Shown here: positions 1 to 9,438 of the stretch, one piece after another
Layout: each line of letters opens with the position of its first letter
Numbering within the stretch: position 1 is the first letter of the stretch
From: Isotricha intestinalis
Lineage: Eukaryota > Ciliophora > Litostomatea > Vestibuliferida > Isotrichidae
NCBI GenBank assembly: GCA_023807065.1
Contig: JAJJLU010003666.1
Location: 1-40,586 of the forward strand
Length of the DNA stretch: 40,586 nt
Direction: 5' to 3'
Notes under the pieces: generated by a model
Seen by the model: the letters and a program-made list of their open reading frames with translations, nothing else
Database searches by the model: none
What the model was told of the DNA's origin: nothing
Program-made: the position numbers and the translations under genes

Positions 1-1042
1 ATTAATAAACATTACAGAAAATTTTATTTTATATAAATTAAAAAAAATTGTTTATAGTTTATAATAGAATAATTTTAGTTTATTTCTGCTTATATTTTAT
101 TATAATAACATAAATAATTATAAATAACAATTCATTGAATATTAAGAATATATAATCAATTAAAATTAAAATCCAAAAAATTTAAGTAAGAATATATTTT
201 ATTTATATTAAAATAATAAGTTAATATAATTTAAATTTTGAAAAAATATAATTATAAAACTGATAAAAATTTATATATCCTTTTTTGTTAAAGATTAGAT
301 ATATTTAATTTAATTAAAGAAGATAATTGATTCATTATATAAATCATGCTTGTTTATTCAATTATATTCATTTAAAATAATCGAAGTTTAAATAAAAAAT
401 TCTTAGAAATTAAGGATGAAAATGAAGTATTTACCTTATTGATATGATTATTTTATAAAAAAATCATAATTATATTATTAAAGAGTATTTAAAAATTCTA
501 TTTCTTTCCCTTACATTAAATAATCTATTCATAATTTTAATATTTTATTCCAATAATTTGAATATAATTATCATTAACTCAATAATTTGTACTTTTTCTA
601 ATAATTCCCTTTCCCTAACGATTTAACTTTTATTACCAAAAACTTTGTACAATTTTATTTATCAATGAATTTTTTTATTCCTTTTTTATTTTTAATTTTC
701 AAAATTAAAAAAAAGAAGGTTTAGAATTTTTCAAATAACTATAAAGAACTCTTAATATATTATATTTTGAAAATAAGATTTAATTACGCATATTTATCAT
801 TTTGAAAATTATATTTTACTGTTTTTCAAAAATTTCCTTATAATATTTGAATCAATTTATATTAAGTTTCAATTGAATAATTTCATAATAATTTTGATTA
901 TAATTTTTATATATTATTTTAAATATATAAAATTATAATTTATAAATAATTTTTTGGTTTTCATCTTTATTTAATTATAATAGACTTTAAATTGTTTATA
1001 TATATGAATTTTTGTTCTAATTGGACAATAAAATAATAATTT
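1..1042. other. Intergenic AT-rich stretch, no gene seen
   Basis: This kilobase lies downstream of the TTLL gene, which runs leftwards towards it. Its base composition is even more AT-biased than the coding DNA, stops are frequent in all standard frames, and I see no GC-richer island that could be a tRNA or rRNA. On the minus strand, roughly 300-600, a frame stays open if UAA and UAG are read as glutamine, but in DNA this AT-rich UGA is rare enough for such frames to occur by chance, and I recognise no motif in the translation. Confidence 0.7.
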
Positions 1043-2941
1043 TTACAAATTATTTTTTCTTAAAAATCCTTCTTTTACGAAAAAATGAAGAATTATATTA
1101 ATATCTCTTTCCTCATCAAAAAATTTCCTATAACTCATATAATTTTCAGTAGGAAAAATCATATCAAAATGAATTAATCTTTTATTTTCTTCAAAACAAT
1201 CCCAAATCATTTCTTTATAATCTTTTCCAATTTTAAATTCTTTTAATTCTTTAATAGAATTAATCATTTTATTTATTTTATGATATTTACTATTATTTTC
1301 ATAATATTCATTTCTTAAATCATAAGGAACAACTCTCATAATATCAAAAATTTCAGCAACCATTTCTCCTTTAATTTTTAAATCAATAGGAGCATCATAA
1401 TGTAAATTTGGACTTAAATTAACTTCCATTAACCAAGGAGTCAAAAAAGAATCTAATAAAATATCAAAACCAAATAATTCAAAGCAATTATTATTATAAT
1501 ATGTACTATATTTCTCCATTGCTTTTTGTAAAGGAGATTCACATGCTATTATTGTTTTTATTATTATATCATCTATTTTTTTGAAAATATCTTTACTTTT
1601 AATATTATGTTTATCTAAATATTGTTTAAATCCTTTTAAATTCCATTTATTTGAATTAAAATCATTATTTTCAAAATCTGAATTAATTTTATAATTTCTA
1701 TTATTTTTATTTACTGCATAATTGGTTAAATGAGAACATCTATCATTAATATTATCATTGTAATCATCACTTGCAAATCTTGTTAAACCTTCATCATATC
1801 TATATATTTTTAAAGGAACAATAGAAGTAACAAAAACATAAATTCTTAAATCAAATTTTTTTTTATTTATTAAAAAAGGATTTAATATATATTTAGAAGC
1901 AATCATATTATATCCACTAGGAATATCACTAATATTATCTGTTAAAAAAATTCCTCTTCCTTGTGAAGAAGCAACAGGTTTAATAATAAATAATTGGTTT
2001 TCTTTTGCCATTTCATCTTTTAAAAATGAAATTTCATTAGGTAAAAGATAAGAAATTGGCATAAAATCAAATTTAGTTCCTGGAAAATTTCCTTTTAATT
2101 TGGCTACGTTTTTATATAATAAATCTTTTCTTGTTAATTCATTTGATCTTGGAAAATGATTTATTTTTTGAAATCTATTTAATTGACTAAATAAATTTAA
2201 TTTTACATGACAACTTGACCATATTATACTCCATTCATCAATTGAATTTGAAAAAGATTGATAAAATCCATTATCTTCTAATAAATTTTTAACAAGTAAA
2301 CATTCATTTCCTAATAATTTAAAATAATATTTAATTCCTATTAAATCATTTTTTTCTTGATTTAATGTTTTAGGTAAATCTAAATATGGGCGAAAATTTA
2401 AATATCTTATTACATATGTTATCATATTTTTTTCTTTAGGAGGACTTTTAGATGATGAATAACTTCCTGTTTTTTGAGATTTATTTCTGTTGTTTTTATA
2501 AATTTGTATATTATTAAATATATTAGGAGGTTTAATTGAATTTTTTAAATGAGAAATTTCTTTAAATTTTTTAAATGAAAAAGTTGGTTTGTTTTGATAA
2601 TATGGTAATATATTATATAAAGTACTTATATTATTATCATATTTCAAGTTTTTATTTGGCTTTTTTGTTCTTGTACTTAAATCATTATTATTATTTTCAA
2701 TTATATTTTTTGAAGGTCTAAATAAATTTTGAGTTGTTGTTTTGTTCATTGGTGTTATTTCTGGAAATTTAATATCATCGTTTTTAGTTTTTATATGAAA
2801 AGCTAAATTATCATTTGTTGAAAATGACTTATTTGATTTAAATTGTTTTTGATTTTTTAATAACGATATTACAAAATTAAATTCTTTGTTATCCATTTTT
2901 CTTTTAAATTTTAATAAATTATTTTTTAATTGTTTTTTCAT
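1043..2941 (-). CDS. Tubulin polyglutamylase, TTLL4/TTLL5-like
   Basis: 632 aa. Tubulin tyrosine ligase-like enzymes of this group use ATP to add glutamates to tubulin tails, mainly on axonemal and other stable microtubules. The first ~190 residues are Asn/Lys-rich and look disordered. The catalytic part then shows the family landmarks in order: a KINHFP segment followed by RKDLLYKNV, the nucleotide-binding FIIKPVASSQGRGI at about 318-331, KFDLRIYVFVTS, HLTNYAVNK, and the metal/ATP segment MEVNLSPNLH near 503-512. Lys, Asn and Glu at the key positions are intact, so the enzyme is probably active. The N-KINHFP and SQGRGI forms point to the polyglutamylase subgroup rather than to tubulin tyrosine ligase or glycylases. 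Whether alpha- or beta-tubulin is the substrate cannot be read. The start codon is only 20 bp from the divergent SKP1-like start; Met16 is an alternative start. Confidence 0.93.
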   Translation of the reverse strand: MKKQLKNNLLKFKRKMDNKEFNFVISLLKNQKQFKSNKSFSTNDNLAFHIKTKNDDIKFPEITPMNKTTTQNLFRPSKNIIENNNNDLSTRTKKPNKNLKYDNNISTLYNILPYYQNKPTFSFKKFKEISHLKNSIKPPNIFNNIQIYKNNRNKSQKTGSYSSSKSPPKEKNMITYVIRYLNFRPYLDLPKTLNQEKNDLIGIKYYFKLLGNECLLVKNLLEDNGFYQSFSNSIDEWSIIWSSCHVKLNLFSQLNRFQKINHFPRSNELTRKDLLYKNVAKLKGNFPGTKFDFMPISYLLPNEISFLKDEMAKENQLFIIKPVASSQGRGIFLTDNISDIPSGYNMIASKYILNPFLINKKKFDLRIYVFVTSIVPLKIYRYDEGLTRFASDDYNDNINDRCSHLTNYAVNKNNRNYKINSDFENNDFNSNKWNLKGFKQYLDKHNIKSKDIFKKIDDIIIKTIIACESPLQKAMEKYSTYYNNNCFELFGFDILLDSFLTPWLMEVNLSPNLHYDAPIDLKIKGEMVAEIFDIMRVVPYDLRNEYYENNSKYHKINKMINSIKELKEFKIGKDYKEMIWDCFEENKRLIHFDMIFPTENYMSYRKFFDEERDINIILHFFVKEGFLRKNNL

Positions 2942-2961
2942 AATCTTTATATTTAAATTAG

Positions 2962-3432
2962 ATGGAGAAAGAAATAATTATTATACAAACTCCAAATCAA
3001 AAATTTTCAATTCAAAAACATTTATTATATTATTCTAAATATTTCAAAGAAATATTAATAAAAAATACTCGAAAAAATATTCAAATAGAAGTTGATTCAA
3101 CAATAATGTCTTTAGTAATTGATTATTTAAAAAAATTAGATAATAATAATCCCATTGAAATTAAGTTTCCTGTTTCAAAAAAAATTTTTGAAAATCCTGA
3201 AAATTGGGGTTTCAGGTTTTTGTCTGAAATTCCAATGAATCAATTAATTAATTTAACTTCTTTTTCAAAATTTTTAGGAATTAATTCTCTTTTTGAATTA
3301 TGTTGTGGAAGAATTGCTTTTTTATGTTTAGGAAAGAAAGAAGAAGATATTTTAAAATTATTTAATGTTAAGAATTTTACTGAAAAAGAAAAAAATAAAA
3401 TTAAAGAGGAAAATAAATGGCTAAATGAATAA
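2962..3432 (+). CDS. Divergent SKP1-like protein (SCF adaptor fold)
   Basis: 156 aa, close to the usual SKP1 length of about 160. SKP1 links cullin-1 to F-box proteins in SCF ubiquitin ligases. The N-terminal half has the BTB/POZ-like beginning (a strand, then QKHLLYYSKYFKE). The C-terminal half has the SKP1 dimer/F-box-binding part: a Trp followed by FLSEIPMNQLINLTSF, then FLGINSLFELCCGRIA, a GKKEEDILKLFNVKNFTEKE segment and the terminal EENKWLNE, matching the SKP1 pattern of FT.EEE..I..EN.W. Identity outside these places is low, so it may be a lineage-specific paralogue rather than the main SKP1. It shares a 20-bp divergent spacer with the TTLL gene. Confidence 0.82.
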   Translation: MEKEIIIIQTPNQKFSIQKHLLYYSKYFKEILIKNTRKNIQIEVDSTIMSLVIDYLKKLDNNNPIEIKFPVSKKIFENPENWGFRFLSEIPMNQLINLTSFSKFLGINSLFELCCGRIAFLCLGKKEEDILKLFNVKNFTEKEKNKIKEENKWLNE

Positions 3433-3866
3433 AAATTTAAAAATACTAATATTTATATAATTAATTTATCTTTTATTATAAGAGAAAAATAATTAAATTT
3501 TCAAAATGAATTTTGCATTTTTTGATTGGAATATTTATTTCTAATGATTCGTTATAAATATTTAAATATATTTATTTTTTTCATTATTATAAGTTATTTT
3601 AGTTATTTTATAATATTAAAAAATAAATAAAACAAGTAATTTAACATAAGGTTTTATTATAATGATGAATATCACATTTTAATATATTTAATTAATGTTT
3701 TTTTTATAATTTAACAAAATTTATTAAAAGTTTAAAAAAAAGAAAATTGCTTATTAATTTTATATATAACAATTTATTATTATAATCATTTATTAAGACA
3801 TTATTTATATAAAAACCATAAATCAAAAAACCCTAATAATTGCATAATTTATTATTTTACAATTAA
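3433..3866. other. Convergent intergenic spacer, nothing seen
   Basis: About 430 bp between the 3' ends of two converging genes. It holds only A/T-rich runs and short stop-laden frames. It presumably carries both 3' untranslated regions; I see no hairpin, tRNA or repeat worth naming. Confidence 0.6.
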
Positions 3867-5129
3867 TTATAGATTACTTTTATATTTTTCAATATTAAAA
3901 ACTATATCTTTATCAAGATGATTAATTTTCTTATCTAAATTTTGTATAGTTTTAATAATTGTTTTTGCTTCTTCTTCATTACCATTTCTACTTTGAATCA
4001 TTCTTCTAAAATTATTAAAATCATAATTATTAATTATTTTTTGTGTATTTCTAATAACTTTCATACAATCATTAACACCACCAGAAGTTTCAATTAATTG
4101 ACTAATAGAATTATCTTTCCCAAAAATAGATTGTTGAGTTAAAGTTGTACTATTAGTTATATCTTTTAAAGGATCTAAAGAATTTCTACTTATATAATAT
4201 TTAGAAAAATTCTTAATTTTTGTTAAATCTAATTTTATATGAGAAATTAATGAACTTGGCTTTTTATTTCTTCTAATATTATAAAAATTCATTTTTGTTT
4301 GATTAAAATTATCAATTTGATATCTACTTTTTGGAAGTGATTCTTTTTTTCTAAAGAAAGGAAACATACTTCTTCTTCTACTATAAAAATTTTTATGAGG
4401 TTTTATACTTTCTATCATTGATTTAACACTTTCATTATATTTTTTTAATTTTAATGCTTCTTTTTTATAATTTTTAATCTCTGAATTATTTAAGTTATCA
4501 GTGTATTTATTAAATATTTTTAAAAATCCTTTTTTTCCTTTTTCATTATTTGTTATTGTTAAAGCACTTCTATTATTTGTTAATTTATGAATTGGACTTA
4601 AATCTAATTTAATTTCTTTTGTTTCTTTTTTATTTGTTTTTTGGTTTTCTTTTTTTTTTTCTCTTACACATAAATTTAATTTTTTTAAATATTCTACTTC
4701 TTTTTTTTCTCTATATCCAATTTTTGAATGCATAAGATGTTTTTTTATTTGATTTATATTTTCATATAATAAATTAGGTTTAAAAAGATTATTTTTTAGT
4801 GATATATTTGGTACTTTATATCCTTTATTTTTATATATTGATATTAATTTTACAAAAGGAATTATTTTTTTTTGATCTTTAAAAATTTCTTCTTCATATC
4901 CTTTATTTTCTACTAGTTTATAACCTTGTAAAAAATTTTCTGAATCATTTTTTAAATCTTCATATTCAGTCATTATTACTCTACTTTTTTTAGTAAACTG
5001 TTCAACTTGATTTTCTGTTTCTAATCTTAACTTCTTTAAACTAAAAGAATGATGTTTTTGATGAAAGTCTTTTTGTGAAAAAATAAAATTATTTGCTTTT
5101 TTAAAATACATTGATTGAACTTTTTTCAT
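3867..5129 (-). CDS. Basic, Lys-rich protein of unknown function
   Basis: 420 aa, ending in TAA. I recognise no catalytic domain. The protein is strongly basic and largely polar. Three parts look different: an N-terminal helical piece around residues 30-75 (ENQVEQFTKKSRVIMTEYED), a more ordered section near 75-150 that mixes aromatic and hydrophobic residues (ENKGYEEEIFKDQKKIIPF), and a C-terminal helix at about 350-415. The middle is Arg/Lys/Ser-rich (FYSRRRSMFPFFRKKES). There is no signal peptide or membrane span. The gene runs convergently towards the SKP1-like gene. A cytoskeletal or basal-body-associated role would fit the composition, but that is a guess. Long uninterrupted frame and typical codon use make it a real gene. 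Confidence 0.7.
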   Translation of the reverse strand: MKKVQSMYFKKANNFIFSQKDFHQKHHSFSLKKLRLETENQVEQFTKKSRVIMTEYEDLKNDSENFLQGYKLVENKGYEEEIFKDQKKIIPFVKLISIYKNKGYKVPNISLKNNLFKPNLLYENINQIKKHLMHSKIGYREKKEVEYLKKLNLCVREKKKENQKTNKKETKEIKLDLSPIHKLTNNRSALTITNNEKGKKGFLKIFNKYTDNLNNSEIKNYKKEALKLKKYNESVKSMIESIKPHKNFYSRRRSMFPFFRKKESLPKSRYQIDNFNQTKMNFYNIRRNKKPSSLISHIKLDLTKIKNFSKYYISRNSLDPLKDITNSTTLTQQSIFGKDNSISQLIETSGGVNDCMKVIRNTQKIINNYDFNNFRRMIQSRNGNEEEAKTIIKTIQNLDKKINHLDKDIVFNIEKYKSNL

Positions 5130-5189
5130 TTTTTTTTTGAAAAAAATAAAAATATTATATTATAAAATAATAATTTTAAAAATTAATTT

Positions 5190-5498
5190 TTAAAATAAAA
5201 GTAAAAAAAGAATGAGTAAAAAGGAAAAGGTTAAAAAATTAGAAGAATTTCCACATTCATAATATACACCATTAATAGTAAATTCACCTTTAATTCCCAT
5301 TGATTCTGCTCTTTTTGTAGACATTAACATACAATAAGGTTGTTTATTATTATCTTTAACATAACAACAAAGAAATCCACTATCAGTTCCATATTTTGAA
5401 CATCTTGTTGAATCTGTTGGTTTTTTTCCACATGTTATATTTTGAAATGAATTAATTCTTCTTAAAAATAATATCATTATTAAAAATATTTTTGACAT
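5190..5498 (-). CDS. Small Cys-rich surface protein, probably GPI-anchored
   Basis: 102 aa. Residues 1-18 form a signal peptide (SKIFLIMILFLRRINSFQ). The mature part of about 65 residues has six cysteines, including a CC pair (GFLCCY), enough for three disulfides. The last ~16 residues are a hydrophobic tail (FLTFSFLLILFLLLF) right behind NSSN, the layout of a GPI-attachment signal with a small-residue cleavage site. NIT and NSS are possible N-glycosylation sites. I do not recognise the family. Despite its size, the full secretory layout makes a chance frame unlikely. Its start lies 56 bp from the divergent neighbour starting at 5555. Function could be a surface coat or adhesion protein; this is inference. 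Confidence 0.68.
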   Translation of the reverse strand: MSKIFLIMILFLRRINSFQNITCGKKPTDSTRCSKYGTDSGFLCCYVKDNNKQPYCMLMSTKRAESMGIKGEFTINGVYYECGNSSNFLTFSFLLILFLLLF

Positions 5499-5554
5499 AC
5501 TTTTTAATTTTAATTATATTTTTATTTTTAAATAATTATCAAACGGAAATTTAA

Positions 5555-6469
5555 ATGAATTTTAAAAAATCGTTCACCAGTGATATAAATCAATTTAATA
5601 ATTTAAGTTTTAAAAAAATTTTAGCTATGAAAAACTTAAATTTTGATGGGAAAAATAAATTAGATAACTTAATAAAGAAAAATAAAAAATATAAAGACAT
5701 ATATAATTTAATTGAAAGAAAAGAATTGAATGATAATAGTTATATAAGAGGAAATAAAGTTTATTCTCAAGAAAAAAAAAATTATAATGAAAGGGAAATA
5801 TCTTCTTATAATTCTAAATTAGATAAAATAACAAAAGAAGAAAAAATGAATTCAATTTATAATGAAATTAATTCTCTTAAAAAAATAGGAAATATTTCTA
5901 CTTATGTTGATTGCAGAAATTTAAAAAGAAATGGTTCTTCAAATAAAAGTATTTTTGATGATTTAAATATTGAAATCCCTAAGTCTTTAAAATCAAATAA
6001 AAGTAATGTAAATATTAATAAAAGGGAAAATGATAATAGTTTAATTAATTATAGAAAAATAAATATGAGTCATAAAAATTTATTAAAAAAAAATCAAAGA
6101 TCTTTAAAATCAAATAATAAAAATTATATTCCTAAAACAAGGAGAAAAAAATATGATGAAAAGGATATTAAAAATTGGATTGATCAAGAGAAAAATAGTT
6201 TCAGGAAAAATTTGATAAATTTTAATGAAAAAAAAGTTAATTTTTCAAATTTCGATAATATAAATGAATGTAAATTTACTAAGAATTTAAAAAGTAAAAG
6301 AAATGGTATTTTTCAATATTATAATAATGATTATTTTCAAAATGAATTAAGTACTTTTGAATCAAATTTAAATAAATATAAAGAACCTGATTTTAGTAAA
6401 ATTAAAATAAATTCAAGAAATATTAATGACAATTTAACAAAAAATCAATTTTTAACTCCAGAATATTAA
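5555..6469 (+). CDS. Basic Asn/Lys-rich protein of unknown function
   Basis: 304 aa, ATG to TAA, no recognised domain. The protein is dominated by Lys, Asn, Ser and Ile, has no membrane span or signal peptide, and looks mostly disordered. Slightly more structured stretches occur near residues 20-50 (LSFKKILAMKNLNFDGKNKL) and 195-225 (KKYDEKDIKNWIDQEKNSFRK), the latter probably helical. There is a repeated short motif SLKSNKSN / SLKSNNKN around 145 and 180. It starts 56 bp from the divergent GPI-anchor-type gene. A structural or regulatory role in the cytoskeleton is possible but unsupported. Confidence 0.62.
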   Translation: MNFKKSFTSDINQFNNLSFKKILAMKNLNFDGKNKLDNLIKKNKKYKDIYNLIERKELNDNSYIRGNKVYSQEKKNYNEREISSYNSKLDKITKEEKMNSIYNEINSLKKIGNISTYVDCRNLKRNGSSNKSIFDDLNIEIPKSLKSNKSNVNINKRENDNSLINYRKINMSHKNLLKKNQRSLKSNNKNYIPKTRRKKYDEKDIKNWIDQEKNSFRKNLINFNEKKVNFSNFDNINECKFTKNLKSKRNGIFQYYNNDYFQNELSTFESNLNKYKEPDFSKIKINSRNINDNLTKNQFLTPEY

Positions 6470-6913
6470 AATATAAATATATCAATTTATAAGTAATTAT
6501 TTTTTTTCACTATTAAAAATTTGTTTTTTTGATTCATATATTTGTCAATTTGATACATCAATAATAAATATTAAAAACAAGAAATAAATGCATCATAATA
6601 TTTGTTTCTTTTTTTTGGATTTTTATAAAAAAAAATTTGGGAAAGATAAAGGTAATAAATATTTTATTATAAAAATCTTTATGAAGATTTTAAATGGAAA
6701 ATATAAGTAATTTATTTTAACAGATTTAATTAAGTATTAATATTCATTAAACTTTTTAAATATTAACAATTTGATTTTAACATATATAAAAAATAAAATA
6801 ACATATTATAGAGTAATAATCATGAATTATTCATTTCTTCTTTTTTTGAGAATTCTTACAACAATATATTAATTAAAAATTATTATTTTAATTTAAATAA
6901 AAAAATTAAAAAA
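6470..6913. other. Intergenic spacer, nothing seen apart from a likely promoter
   Basis: About 440 bp between two same-direction genes. It carries the 3' end of the upstream gene and presumably the promoter of the EF-hand gene, but no recognisable element. Only A/T runs are visible. Confidence 0.55.
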
Positions 6914-9322
6914 ATGAACGATTCTCTGCTTAAAAGGTAATTATCTCTTTAAAATAAAAATTTATATTTTTGCATAAATAGATATATCAATGAATTAAAA
7001 GATAAAATTGAATTAAAAATGATACCGAATAAAACAGAAGAACAAATTCTTAATAAATATTTTAAATTTTTTGACTTAGAAGATTCAAATTTAACAAATC
7101 TTCAAAATTTTATAAAAACAAATGAAAAATTAGGAGTTTCATTATCTCAAATGTCAGATTTAGCAAAAATTTTTAATTACTTTGATAAAGAAAAGAAAGG
7201 GGTTATAAATTATAAAGAATTTTCAAATAACATTTTTAAATTAAAAAACAAACTTCAAGATCCAAATAATATATTATTAAATAGGAAGAATTTTATATCT
7301 ATATTAAATGAACGTTTATGTAAAAAAGGGGGAAACTTCCCTTTAACATATTTTATTAAAGCTTTACAAATTATTGATTATAATAATTCAATGAAAATGA
7401 GTATTGATGATTTTATAAAAGTTTTAAATGAAGCTCATTTAGATTTAAATTCAAATGAAATTCAATATTTATTTCAAGAATATGAGTTTTTTATGAATGG
7501 AGTTGTTAATTATAAAAAAATTTTAGAAGGTTTATATGAAAAATTTTATAATAAAAATCGAGAAATATTTGCTGAGAACTTTTACAATAATTTAACTAAT
7601 GATAATCAAATAACTATTTCTTTAAATGATATTAGGAATTTATATAGGAATTCTTCTTATAATGATTCAAGAAAAGAATTATTTGATAGATTTTTAGATG
7701 AATATAAATTTATTACAAAAGCTTCTGTTGATAAACCTATGACACTGAATGAAATCAAAAAATTTATAAAAATATATGGTTATGGAATAGAATCTGATAA
7801 TGAATTAAAATCTTTATTATTTGGATTAGATTTTCAAAGAAATTTTGAAGATTATGAAAATGGAATAGATAATCAATTAAAAAATAATGAAAAATATTTT
7901 CATAGAACTAACAAATATTATATTAATAATAAAGATATTAATTTGAATAAAAAAAAGATTGAAAATATAATTGACAAAATTAAAAAGTATTTTGTTAAAT
8001 ATGGTAGAAAATCATTTTTTAATTTTATTAAACACTTTCAATACTTTGATAATAATGGGAATTCAATATTAAAATTTGATTTTGTAAAAGTATTAAAAGA
8101 TTTTAACATAAATATTCCTTTAATTGATGTTGAAAAATTATATGAAGAATTTGCAACAGATGAAAAAAAATTATCAATAAATTATATAGACTTTTTAAAT
8201 GAAATTACATCAAATTCATTAAATGATAATAGAGAAAAAATCATTGAAAAAGCAATAAATTCAATTTTAGATATTTCAGATGAATATCAAAAACCAGTAA
8301 ATTTAAATTTCATTAAAGATTTATATTGTCCTAAAAATAATTATTTTATTAGGGATGAAATTCTCAACAAAAATGATTTTGATGAATGTTTAGAATTATT
8401 TCATTATGCTTTTAAAAGATATAATAATGAAAAATTTAATTCAAATGAATTTTTTGAATTTTATCAATTTATTTCTTTTCTTATTGAAAATGATAATGAT
8501 TTTATTTCCTTGTTAATTAATGAATGGAAATTAAATGATAATATAAATAATTTCCCAAATAATAATGATAATATTCAAAAACAAAATGAAATCTTTTCAA
8601 AAAAAGATCAAAATTATGATTTTAATAAAAATAATTATATATCTTCAGATAATCAATTAAATAGAAAATTTAAAAACTTCAAAAATGAAAATACTCATAA
8701 TTATGAAATGAGAAAAAAAGAAAAAAAAAATAATTATTATAATTATAATAAAAATAATACTTTAGAAAAATTAAAACAAAAACTTAAAGGAAGAGGTATA
8801 AGAGGGCTTTTATATTTACATAAGCAATTTATATTATCTTGTCCAAACCTTAATAAAATTTCTTTTAAAGACTTTAAAAATATATTACAAGAACAACATA
8901 TTATGCTAGAAGATTTTGAATATAATGAAATTTATAATAAATATTATAAAAATAATTCTTTTATTTTTCCCTTATTTATAAGAGAATTTAAAAAAGAATT
9001 AAACGAAGAAAAATTATATTATGTTGAAAATGCTTATTCAATTCTTGATAAATTTCAAAATGAAAAAGTTCCAATTGATTATATTAAAAAAAGTTATGAT
9101 GCAAAAAATCATCCTGAAGTAATTTCAGGAAAGAAAAATGAAGAAGAAAAACTATTAGAATTTATTGATTGTTTCGAAATTAATTTTGATTTATTAAACC
9201 TAGACAATAATAATAATAATATTGTAAATTTTGAAATATTTGCAAATTTCTATGAATACGTAGCCTTTGTATATGAAAATAATGATCAATTTGGAATAAT
9301 ATTAAAATCCACATTTCATTAA
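6914..9322 (+). CDS. Triple calcyphosin-like EF-hand protein (two exons)
   Basis: 787 aa as a joined product: exon 1 is 6914-6936 (MNDSLLK plus two bases), the intron is 6937-6981, exon 2 is 6982-9322. The in-frame ATG at 7019 is a shorter alternative. Three modules with the layout of calcyphosin (a helix, a variable HP.V.SG loop, then an EF-hand pair) lie at about 201-285, 429-525 and 685-787. The last is the clearest, with YDAKNHPEVISGKK at about 712-725. The best EF-hand loop is DKEKKGVINYKE at about 76-87, with Asp1, Glu3, Gly6, Ile8 and Glu12; most others lack key ligands (DNNGNSILKFDF lacks Gly6 and Glu12). It may therefore bind few calcium ions and act mainly as a scaffold. It lies 116 bp upstream of calcium channel A on the same strand, making a partnership attractive but unproven. 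Confidence 0.85.
6937..6981 (+). other. 45-nt spliceosomal intron in the EF-hand gene
   Basis: The sequence begins GTAATT and ends AAATAG, canonical GT-AG ends. It separates a 23-nt coding mini-exon from the main exon. Joining AG with A makes an Arg codon and keeps the frame into the 767-codon exon through YINELKDKIELK, with no stop. The intron contains in-frame stops, so it must be removed for the upstream ATG to be used. It is the only intron I can support in the window. Confidence 0.68.
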
Positions 9323-9438
9323 ATAACTTATAAAACATAAACTTCTTTTTTTATTTAAATTAAATTTAAAATAAAAAGAAATTAAAAATATAAAAAATCA
9401 TCATAAAATAACATTTTCAAAAAAAATAAATAAAAAAT

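Noticed and set aside
300..720. Minus-strand frames open when UAA/UAG are read as Gln
   Set aside because: UGA is rare in DNA this AT-rich, so open frames of about 100 codons arise easily by chance under that code. No conserved motif is visible, unlike the OTU region.
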